Shown here piece by piece: positions 1 through 5,103 of a stretch of DNA of 13,497 nucleotides. A program made the position numbers and the translations under genes. The notes under the pieces are model-generated. The model was given only the letters and a program-made list of their open reading frames with translations. It was not told the DNA's origin and did no database searches. Origin of the DNA: Rubrobacter sp. (GTDB lineage Bacteria; Actinomycetota; Rubrobacteria; Rubrobacterales; Rubrobacteraceae); NCBI GenBank assembly GCA_016781725.1, contig JADDPU010000463.1:1-13497 (forward strand). The letters run 5' to 3'. How positions within the stretch are numbered: position 1 is the stretch's first letter; each line of letters opens with the position of its first letter.

Positions 1-26
1 GAAAACCCCAACCTCAGAGTATCGTC

Positions 27-32
27 ATTATA
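27..32 (-). promoter_or_regulatory. Candidate -10 box reading out of the left edge
   Basis: On the minus strand these bases read TATAAT, a perfect -10 consensus, inside an otherwise G+C-rich intergenic stretch of 91 bases after the phospholipase D-type gene. I see no good -35 hexamer 16-18 bases upstream. If real, it would drive a minus-strand gene starting left of base 1, which is not in the window. It is a single motif match, so confidence is modest. Confidence 0.35.
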
Positions 33-38
33 CAAGTC

Positions 39-50
39 GGGCATTAGCCC
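39..50 (-). terminator. Short hairpin after the phospholipase D-type gene
   Basis: GGGC and GCCC pair perfectly around a four-base loop, about 42 bases past the stop codon of the minus-strand gene ending at 92. There is no T-run right after it; the minus strand continues with GACTTGTATAAT. It may be a weak or factor-assisted terminator isolating that gene from the candidate promoter at 27-32. The stem is only 4 bp, so chance is possible. Confidence 0.3.
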
Positions 51-91
51 CAGGATGAGCACCTTCGCCGATACCCAGAACCCGAGGTCCC

Positions 92-1372
92 CTAGACCAG
101 CGGGCTCAGGTTGGCGAGGGTCCGCTCGGCGATCTTGGCCGGGAGGGGGCGTCGCTCCCATTCGGTCAGGGTCAGCTCCTGGGCGTTGGTCTTATCCACC
201 TCGAACATCCTCTCCATCTGGGCGGCGAGGCGCCTGCTGTAGACCTCTACGTTCAACTCGTAGTTGCCAAGCATGCTGTAGCGGTCGATGTTGGCGCTGC
301 CGATGGTGGACCACAGCCCGTCCACGGTCGCGGTCTTCGAGTGGATCATGATGTGCTTGTAGCGGAAGATCCTGACGCCGGCCTCCAAAAAATCGTGGAA
401 GTGGCGCCGCGCGAGCCAGTCGGCCGTGACGTGGTTGGAGTGCTCGGGGACGAGCACCTGCACGTCCACGCCGCGCCTGGCGGCTTCTATCAGGCCCTTT
501 TTCAGCGCCCGGTCCGGGACGAAGTAGGCGTGGGTGAGGTAGACGTGCGAGTTGGCGCGGTCAATGGCCTCGAGGTACATCCCCCGGATCGGGAAGATCC
601 TCATGTACGGGTCGTTGCGGCGCACCCTTACCGCCGGGTTCCAGTCGCGCTCCCTGGTCGACCCGATCTCGGGCAACCCGTCGGTGCGGTGGGCGTTCCA
701 GAAGTCCACGAAGGCGTTGTCCACCTCGCGCGTGGCGTCCCCGCGCACCCTGACGTGCGTGTCGCGCCAGCCGGCCGCGTAGAGCGACCCGATGTTGTAG
801 CCCCCCAGGAAAGCCGTCCTCCCGTCCACGCTCATCACGTGGCGGTGGAACCGGAAGACGTTCAGAGGGTTCAAGAGGCTCGCAGGCCCCGAGAGCGGGC
901 GGAAGTGGAGGCAGTGGATCTCCTTTGGGAACCGCTTGAAAGCCGGCGGCACGAACACGTTCGCCAGCCCGTCGAAGACCGCGTAGACACTCACGCCCTC
1001 GCCGGCCTTGCGGGCCAGGGCATCCACGAAGCGCCGACCTATCTCGTCCCCCTTCCAGATAAACGTCCCTATAAAGATCTCGCGCTCGGCGCCCTCGATA
1101 GCGTCGAGCATGTCCTCGTAGAGGCGCACCCCGTAAGGGTAGATCTTGATCCGGTCCTCGCCGGTCTCGAGCTCGATCTCGGGCTGGTCCTCCCACGGGA
1201 ACCCCTCGCGCGGCCCCTGCCGCCGCTTGCGCAACTCGTCCAGCGCGACCAGGAAGCCCACGATCACAGCCTGCACCGCCGTCAGGGCGACAAAGAACCT
1301 GAGCCCGGCCCTGCGCAGTGCCGACAAGCCAGCCCGCGTCTCCGAGAATGCCTGCCGCAAAGGAGAGAACAT
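92..1372 (-). CDS. Phospholipase D-family membrane protein (cardiolipin synthase-like)
   Basis: This 426-residue protein has the two-domain layout of bacterial cardiolipin synthases, which join phospholipid head groups through a phospho-histidine intermediate at the membrane. A hydrophobic segment at about 24-44 likely anchors it. The first HKD motif is at 176-183 (H176, D183), but the Lys position is His178; nearby GGYNIG matches the usual GG.N context. The second motif is complete at 344-351 (H344, K346, D351), followed by GSANID. Family cardiolipin synthases run about 400-500 residues, so length is normal. The ATG start is supported because no other start codon lies between it and the in-frame TAG of the upstream gene. 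There is no Shine-Dalgarno sequence; a TATAAT box sits 6 bases upstream, suggesting a leaderless transcript. It could also be a PLD-like nuclease or transphosphatidylase; the exact substrate is not readable. Confidence 0.85.
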   Translation of the reverse strand: MFSPLRQAFSETRAGLSALRRAGLRFFVALTAVQAVIVGFLVALDELRKRRQGPREGFPWEDQPEIELETGEDRIKIYPYGVRLYEDMLDAIEGAEREIFIGTFIWKGDEIGRRFVDALARKAGEGVSVYAVFDGLANVFVPPAFKRFPKEIHCLHFRPLSGPASLLNPLNVFRFHRHVMSVDGRTAFLGGYNIGSLYAAGWRDTHVRVRGDATREVDNAFVDFWNAHRTDGLPEIGSTRERDWNPAVRVRRNDPYMRIFPIRGMYLEAIDRANSHVYLTHAYFVPDRALKKGLIEAARRGVDVQVLVPEHSNHVTADWLARRHFHDFLEAGVRIFRYKHIMIHSKTATVDGLWSTIGSANIDRYSMLGNYELNVEVYSRRLAAQMERMFEVDKTNAQELTLTEWERRPLPAKIAERTLANLSPLV

Positions 1373-1378
1373 AAGGCG

Positions 1379-1384
1379 ATTATA
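1379..1384 (-). promoter_or_regulatory. TATAAT box placed for a leaderless transcript of the PLD-type gene
   Basis: Reads TATAAT on the minus strand and ends 6 bases before the ATG at 1372, so transcription would begin at or within a base of the start codon. The 33-base gap to the preceding gene holds no purine-rich ribosome binding site. A -35 match is poor (the hexamer at 17-base spacing reads AGTGCG). The same geometry occurs before the S41 protease gene at 5053. Confidence 0.5.
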
Positions 1385-1405
1385 TAGACGGGCGCGGCGG
1401 GCGCA

Positions 1406-2158
1406 CTACCGGCGGCGAAAGCGCGAGACGAACGCCTTCGCTTCCTCGGCGGCGCGTCCCTTGATCACCTCCATCTCCTCGGCGCCTACCTTCTGCCCGC
1501 CGCGCTCGAAGTAGAGCATGGTGGAGCGGCCCATCGCAAGAGTACCGGCGTAGCCGATGGCCGCGGCCGCCGCCCATCCGCCGATGGGCACGAGCTTCAC
1601 CACCTGGCGGCTCAGGGCCCTCAGGCCAAAGCCCGCGGCAAGCACCCCGATCAGCTCCCGCGCCCGCTCCATCGAGAGCTCCTCGCCGTAGGCGGCGGCG
1701 AGCTTGAGCACCATCCTGGCCTGGTTGGCGGTCATGACCGGCATGTCGGCGCCAGGGATCGGCAGCGCGCCAACCACGGCGTTCTGGCGGGCGTTGTGGC
1801 GGATGATCTCCTCGCACGCCGCCCGTCTGAGCGGCGGGTACCCCTTCGCGAGCGGGACCAGGTAGTCCTCGTCCAGCGCCCGCGTGATCCTGTGCGCCAG
1901 CGCGTCGAGCAAGGCGCCGCCAGAAGAGGCCGGCAGGGAGAACTCACCGGGATCCTCGACGGCCCTCCCCGAGATCGTCACCCCGGTCTCCGAAACGTCC
2001 AGGATCACGTGAGCCCCCTTTGCGCCCCTCTGCGCGCCCAAGAGGGTGGCGACCTCGGCCGCCCGCGCCGAATCCCCGATAACGCCGAGGCTCGCCTGCG
2101 CCCTGGCCGCCTTGCGGGTCTCGTTGAATACCCTGTACAGATTCCTTACGCCCAGCAC
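1406..2158 (-). CDS. DUF697-like (YcjF-type) membrane-associated protein
   Basis: This 250-residue protein has a C-terminal half (about 131-218) that looks like DUF697. It has a P..GAD motif followed by NQARMVLKLAAAYG, a helix with AAGFGLRALSRQ, and a Gly/Ala-rich segment (GGWAAAAAIGYAGTLAMG) that probably enters the membrane. DUF697 is often found fused to or beside small GTPases of the Era/YcjX kind, and its role is unclear. No P-loop or other GTPase motif is visible here or in the neighbours, so the domain stands alone. The N-terminal 130 residues are not recognised. The ATG start is well supported by GGGAGGAGG about 8 bases upstream. The gene shares a 116-base AT-rich divergent region with the sigma factor gene and is followed 33 bases later by the PLD-type gene. 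Identification is by motif memory only. Confidence 0.65.
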   Translation of the reverse strand: MLGVRNLYRVFNETRKAARAQASLGVIGDSARAAEVATLLGAQRGAKGAHVILDVSETGVTISGRAVEDPGEFSLPASSGGALLDALAHRITRALDEDYLVPLAKGYPPLRRAACEEIIRHNARQNAVVGALPIPGADMPVMTANQARMVLKLAAAYGEELSMERARELIGVLAAGFGLRALSRQVVKLVPIGGWAAAAAIGYAGTLAMGRSTMLYFERGGQKVGAEEMEVIKGRAAEEAKAFVSRFRRR

Positions 2159-2198
2159 AATCCGTCCTCCTCCCGCGTCCTCGGCGGACGCCGGATTG

Positions 2199-2226
2199 TT
2201 GATTGTTGTCCTTTTTAAGATATATT
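2199..2226 (+). promoter_or_regulatory. Candidate promoter of the sigma factor gene in a divergent AT-rich patch
   Basis: TTGATT at 2199-2204 (4 of 6 to TTGACA), a 16-base spacer and TATATT at 2221-2226 (5 of 6 to TATAAT) form the best promoter on the plus strand. It would give a leader of roughly 40 bases before the TTG start at 2275. The minus strand of the same patch has TTGAAA (2247-2252) and TAATAT (2222-2227) with a 19-base spacer, a weaker candidate for the divergent DUF697-like gene. If both are used they overlap, so the two promoters could compete. Confidence 0.45.
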
Positions 2227-2264
2227 ACGTGAAGGCTACAGAAGGGTTTCAACTCGGGATCTCC

Positions 2265-2268
2265 GGAG
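2265..2268 (+). promoter_or_regulatory. Ribosome binding site deciding the TTG start of the sigma factor gene
   Basis: CCGGAG ends 6 bases before TTG at 2275. An in-frame TAA at 2269-2271 lies just upstream of that TTG, so no earlier start is possible. Together they fix the start at this rare codon. Confidence 0.75.
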
Positions 2269-2274
2269 TAAAGT

Positions 2275-3369
2275 TTGCAGCCTCAACGCGACCTGCGGGA
2301 TATAGAGGAGATACAGGATCTCTTCAAGACCGGTCAGGAGACCGGCACGCTGGAGTCGAGCGAGGTTCTCGACCTCCTGCAAGAGGTTGATCTCTCCACC
2401 GACGAGATCCAACAGGTCTACGGCCTGCTCCGCGAGCACGGCGTCGAGATAGTGGACGCGGGCTTCCTCGCCGAGACCATAGGCGAGGACGAGGACACGC
2501 AACTCGTCGAGGAGGTGCTCGAGGGCGACCTCAAGAGCCGCTACACCGGGGACGCCGTGCAGATGTACCTGGACGAGATCGGCAAGACACCCCTCCTCAC
2601 CAAAGCCCAGGAGACCTACCTCGCCCGGCGCATCGAGCGCGGCGACCGGCGGGCGAAGGCGCACCTGACCAAGGCCAACTTAAGGCTCGTGGTCTCCATC
2701 GCCAAAAAGTACGCTGGCCGGGGCGTCTCGCTCCTCGACCTCATCCAGGAGGGGAACATAGGGCTCATGCGGGCCGTAGAGAAGTTCGACCACCGCAAGG
2801 GCTTCAAGTTCTCGACCTACGCTACGTGGTGGATCCGCCAGGCCGTCACCAGGGCTATCGCGGACAAGGGGCGCACCATCAGGGTCCCGGTCCACATGGT
2901 CGAGAAGATAAACAAGTACTACCGGGTCCAGCGGGGCCTTGGCGCCAAGCTAAACCGCGACCCTACCGACGAGGAGGTCGCCACCATCATGGAGGTCGAC
3001 TCAGACGAGATAGTGCGCATCCGGCGCGTCTCGCGGCGTTCGATCTCCCTCGAGACCCCGGTCGGCGAGGACCACTCCTCGGAGCTCGGAGACTTTATAG
3101 CGGACGAGGAGTCGGAGTCCCCCCACGACCTCGCCAAGTCCTCCCTGCTCAAGGCCCGCATGCGCGAGGCGCTGGGTAGCCTCCCCGAGCGGGAGCGGAT
3201 GGTCCTCGAGTACCGCTTCGGCCTCACCGGCGGCCAGCCCAAGACCCTCGAAGAGGTCGGCGAACGCTTCGACGTGACCCGCGAGCGCATCCGCCAGATA
3301 CAGCTCACGGCCCTGGCCAAGATCAAGAGCAGCCCCCACGCCGCCGGGCTGCGAGATCTGTTGGAATAA
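2275..3369 (+). CDS. rpoD: RNA polymerase primary-type sigma factor (sigma-70 group 1/2)
   Basis: This 364-residue protein directs RNA polymerase to -35/-10 promoters. A short region 1.1-like segment spans about 9-65. Region 1.2 is at about 93-126, with DAVQMYLDEIGKTPLLT. Regions 2.1-2.2 are at about 134-172 (NLRLVVSIAKKY, DLIQEGNIGL). Regions 2.3-2.4 are at 175-210 (KFSTYATWWIRQA, then DKGRTIRVPVHM), which open and read the -10 element. Region 3 is at about 213-288, and region 4 at 290-364 carries the helix-turn-helix EEVGERFDVTRERIRQIQ. The usual Glu after RERIRQI is Gln343, and the C-terminal tail departs from the common KLRHP form. Length fits compact actinobacterial sigma factors. The start is TTG, forced by an in-frame stop two codons before it and a GGAG site 6 bases upstream. 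Whether this is the only housekeeping sigma or a paralogue cannot be told from one window. Confidence 0.93.
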   Translation: MQPQRDLRDIEEIQDLFKTGQETGTLESSEVLDLLQEVDLSTDEIQQVYGLLREHGVEIVDAGFLAETIGEDEDTQLVEEVLEGDLKSRYTGDAVQMYLDEIGKTPLLTKAQETYLARRIERGDRRAKAHLTKANLRLVVSIAKKYAGRGVSLLDLIQEGNIGLMRAVEKFDHRKGFKFSTYATWWIRQAVTRAIADKGRTIRVPVHMVEKINKYYRVQRGLGAKLNRDPTDEEVATIMEVDSDEIVRIRRVSRRSISLETPVGEDHSSELGDFIADEESESPHDLAKSSLLKARMREALGSLPERERMVLEYRFGLTGGQPKTLEEVGERFDVTRERIRQIQLTALAKIKSSPHAAGLRDLLE

Positions 3370-3475
3370 GGTTTCAGGTATCAGCCGTCAGGTTTCGCGC
3401 CTGGCGGCGCTCCCGTTCGCCACACGTCGCCGTTTATCAGGGGCTTTACTGAAGCCTGCTGCCTGAAGCCTTTTT
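3370..3475. repeat. Inverted-arm element of 7-base repeats ending in a T-run
   Basis: The element begins at the first base after the sigma stop codon. Its left arm is four 7-base units on the plus strand: GGTTTCA, GGTATCA, GCCGTCA and GGTTTCG (3370-3397). Its right arm, read on the minus strand from 3470, is GGCTTCA, GGCAGCA, GGCTTCA (to 3450). The outer 15 bases of each arm match in 12 positions as an inverted repeat, and two of the three mismatches are G-U compatible in RNA. G+C-rich inner sequence (GGCGGCG and CGTCGCC) can extend the fold. TTTTT follows at 3471-3475. It may act as a terminator for the sigma gene, and its shape resembles small dispersed intergenic repeats. Whether it recurs in the genome is not visible here. 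Confidence 0.65.
3442..3475 (+). terminator. Likely intrinsic terminator of the sigma factor gene
   Basis: GGCTT at 3442-3446 can pair with AAGCC at 3452-3456 or with the second copy at 3466-3470, which is followed immediately by TTTTT. The larger fold of the surrounding repeat element places the same T-run directly after a 9-bp stem with one wobble pair. It lies about 75-100 bases past the sigma stop and also faces the end of the convergent small gene, whose TAA stop overlaps the T-run. Confidence 0.5.
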
Positions 3476-3644
3476 ACTCCCTGTGCGCGCCGGACCGGCG
3501 GTCGCCTTCGCTGGTCTCGTCACCCTCGCCCTCGGGGCGGTTGGGGTTGCGCCTGGTGGCTTCTCCGAGGACGCGGGCGAGGATCGGGATGGCGATGATC
3601 GCGACTACCAACAGCACAAGCAAACTGATTATGGCGAGACCCAA
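3474..3644 (-). CDS. Small membrane protein, 56 residues, TTG start
   Basis: This is an unrecognised but well-supported small gene. The protein starts MGLAIISLLVLLVVAIIAIP, a single hydrophobic helix of about 20 residues. After an Arg at 24 comes a hydrophilic, charged tail rich in Arg, Glu, Asp and Gly, to the end at residue 56. That is the usual shape of a single-span small membrane protein with a soluble tail of about 30 residues. The TTG start has an excellent ribosome binding site (AAGGAGAG, with AAGGAG ending 6 bases upstream). No ATG or GTG lies between it and the in-frame TAA at 3684-3686. It converges on the sigma gene and lies downstream of the S41 protease gene. I cannot assign a function. 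It could be a non-coding stretch that looks hydrophobic by chance, but the combined site, helix and stop make that less likely. Confidence 0.6.
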   Translation of the reverse strand: MGLAIISLLVLLVVAIIAIPILARVLGEATRRNPNRPEGEGDETSEGDRRSGAHRE

Positions 3645-3648
3645 GAGC

Positions 3649-3656
3649 CTCTCCTT
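3649..3656 (-). promoter_or_regulatory. Ribosome binding site of the 56-residue membrane protein
   Basis: Reads AAGGAGAG on the minus strand, with AAGGAG ending 6 bases before TTG. This is the main evidence that the short frame is translated and that TTG is its start. Confidence 0.6.
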
Positions 3657-3808
3657 CCGCGCTGGTACACAGACCGCCGGACTTTACCGCCCGACGGCCT
3701 CCATACTACCCTATAACGAGCCGAGCGGTTGACGACTCGGGGTCTTCTGCGCCTCGGGTTGGTCCGGCGATCCTGGTGTGGAGGGTCCCGCTCTCGTTCG
3801 AACGGTCG

Positions 3809-5053
3809 CTACTGACCCTGGAGGTCTTCGAAGGCCCGGCGCAGTTGGGCGTCCCTCTCGAGGATCTCCTCGCGGGAGAGGTCGCGGACCTCGTCCGGGG
3901 CTAGCGGTTCGGTGCCTTCTTGGAGCTCCACCTCTACGTCGGGCGCGATGCCGCTCTCGCGGATAAAGTCGCCATCCGGCGTGAGCCACTCGGCGACGCC
4001 GAGCAGGATCGAGGAGCCGTCCCTGAGGACGAACTCGGAGAGCACGGTCCCCGTGCCGAAGGTGGTCTCCCCTACCACGGTTGCGCGGTCGTTGTCCCTG
4101 AGGGCCCCCGCGAGTATCTCGGAGCTGGAAGCAGAGCCCTCGTTGACCAGCACGACTAGCGGCGCCTCGGTGAGGCCGGGCTCGCCCTCCACCTCGACCT
4201 CCTCGCGGCCCTCGGAGGCCTCCTTGCGGACGTAGGCGACGCTCCCCGGCTCGAGAAAGAACCCGGCTATCTCGACGGCCTGGTCGAGTCTGCCGCCCGG
4301 GTTGTTCCTGAGGTCCAGGACGAAGCGCCGGGCCCCGGCCGAGCGGGCCTCCTCGAAAGCCTCGCGAAGCTCCTTCGCGCTGTCGTCCGAGAAGGACGAG
4401 AGAGACACGTGGGCTACGTCGGTCTCCCCGATCATGGCCCACGAGACCACCGGCGAGCGGATCTCGGCCCGCTTCAGGTTGTACTGTCGCTCCTCTTCGC
4501 CGCGCAGGACGGTCACCCTTACCGTGCTTCCCTCCGGGCCTTTCACCCTCTCGACGATCTCCGAGATCTCCACGCCCCGCACGCTCTCGCCGTTGACGGC
4601 CACAAGCACGTCGCCCGACCTGATACCGGCCCTCTCGGCCGGCGAATCCTCTATCGGGGTGGCGACGACTACCTCGTCGTCTCTGGTCTCTAGCTGGACG
4701 CCGATCCCCACGTAGGTCCCCGAGAGGCCCTCCTGGTTCTGCTCGCGCTCTTCAGGGGTGAGGAAGCGCGTATGCCCCTCGTCTCCCAGGGTGTCCAGCA
4801 TGCCCTCTATGGCCCCGTAGGTCTGCTTTGTCGGGTCGATGGCCTCCTGGTCTACGTAGTCGTCCCTGACGATGTCGAGGGCCTCGGCGTACAGCGCCAG
4901 GCTCTCGCGGTCCTGGTCCCCGAGCGAGGCCGGGCTCTGCGAGCGTCCGAGATAGAAGGCCCCGAGCGCTGTGGCCACGAGCGCCACCGCGAAGATCAGC
5001 GCTCGCGCGAGCGCGTTTCTCCAGTCGCGCTTGGTCTGGGTCTCTCTCCACAC
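3809..5053 (-). CDS. S41-family C-terminal-processing-type protease with PDZ domain, atypical active site
   Basis: This 414-residue protein resembles CtpA/Tsp proteases, which cut proteins from the C-terminus outside the cytoplasmic membrane. A membrane anchor is at about 17-36. An N-terminal helical segment ends near SLSGTY-like sequence at 110-115. A PDZ domain (about 115-195) has TYVGIGVQL, SPAERAGIRSGD and I..VNG. The S41 core (about 205-375) has LDLRNNPGG at 246-254 and GSASSSEI at 306-313. Ser309 aligns with the catalytic Ser, 25 residues before the usual Lys. In the family motif FGKGxVQ, the Lys is Thr334 and the Gln is Leu338 (TFGTGTVLSE). I recall similar FGTGTVL motifs in other bacterial S41 proteins, so this may be a clade, either non-catalytic or using another base. 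The GTG start is forced by an in-frame TAG five codons upstream. There is no Shine-Dalgarno, but there is a TACAAT box. Confidence 0.85.
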   Translation of the reverse strand: MWRETQTKRDWRNALARALIFAVALVATALGAFYLGRSQSPASLGDQDRESLALYAEALDIVRDDYVDQEAIDPTKQTYGAIEGMLDTLGDEGHTRFLTPEEREQNQEGLSGTYVGIGVQLETRDDEVVVATPIEDSPAERAGIRSGDVLVAVNGESVRGVEISEIVERVKGPEGSTVRVTVLRGEEERQYNLKRAEIRSPVVSWAMIGETDVAHVSLSSFSDDSAKELREAFEEARSAGARRFVLDLRNNPGGRLDQAVEIAGFFLEPGSVAYVRKEASEGREEVEVEGEPGLTEAPLVVLVNEGSASSSEILAGALRDNDRATVVGETTFGTGTVLSEFVLRDGSSILLGVAEWLTPDGDFIRESGIAPDVEVELQEGTEPLAPDEVRDLSREEILERDAQLRRAFEDLQGQ

Positions 5054-5059
5054 GGAGCG

Positions 5060-5065
5060 ATTGTA
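5060..5065 (-). promoter_or_regulatory. TACAAT box placed for a leaderless transcript of the S41 protease gene
   Basis: Reads TACAAT on the minus strand and ends 6 bases before the GTG at 5053; the six bases are CGCTCC, which is not a ribosome binding site. Compare TATAAT-CGCCTT-ATG before the PLD-type gene. No clear -35 hexamer is found at 16-18 bases. Confidence 0.45.
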
Positions 5066-5103
5066 CTAGCTGTCTGCTGCTAGTTGGCCGCTAGCCGGCT
5101 AAT
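5062..5103 (-). repeat. Degenerate 7-base-periodic repeat between the ABC transporter genes and the protease
   Basis: On the minus strand six consecutive 7-base units can be read: ATTAGCC, GGCTAGC, GGCCAAC, TAGCAGC, AGACAGC and TAGTACA. Most end in AGC or similar. The first unit overlaps the stop codon of the ATPase gene and the last contributes to the TACAAT box. The stretch also holds a perfect 10-base palindrome (TAGCCGGCTA, 5093-5102) and a 6-bp inverted repeat, ACTAGC and GCTAGT, around an 8-base loop (5065-5084). The periodicity matches that of the element at 3370-3475, though the unit sequence differs. It may be a weak terminator for the importer genes. Confidence 0.45.

Noticed and set aside
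341..1387. Long plus-strand open frame of 348 codons
   Set aside because: It is antisense to the PLD-type gene and has a low-complexity, Val/Arg/Pro-rich product with no recognisable motif; such frames are expected opposite G+C-rich genes.
3483..3732. Plus-strand short open frames opposite the 56-residue protein
   Set aside because: They have no ribosome binding site and mixed composition; the minus strand shows a clear site and a membrane helix.
3720..3739. CCGAG/CTCGG inverted repeat as terminator of the S41 gene
   Set aside because: The stem is only 5 bp around a 10-base loop with no T-run, so it is too weak to list.
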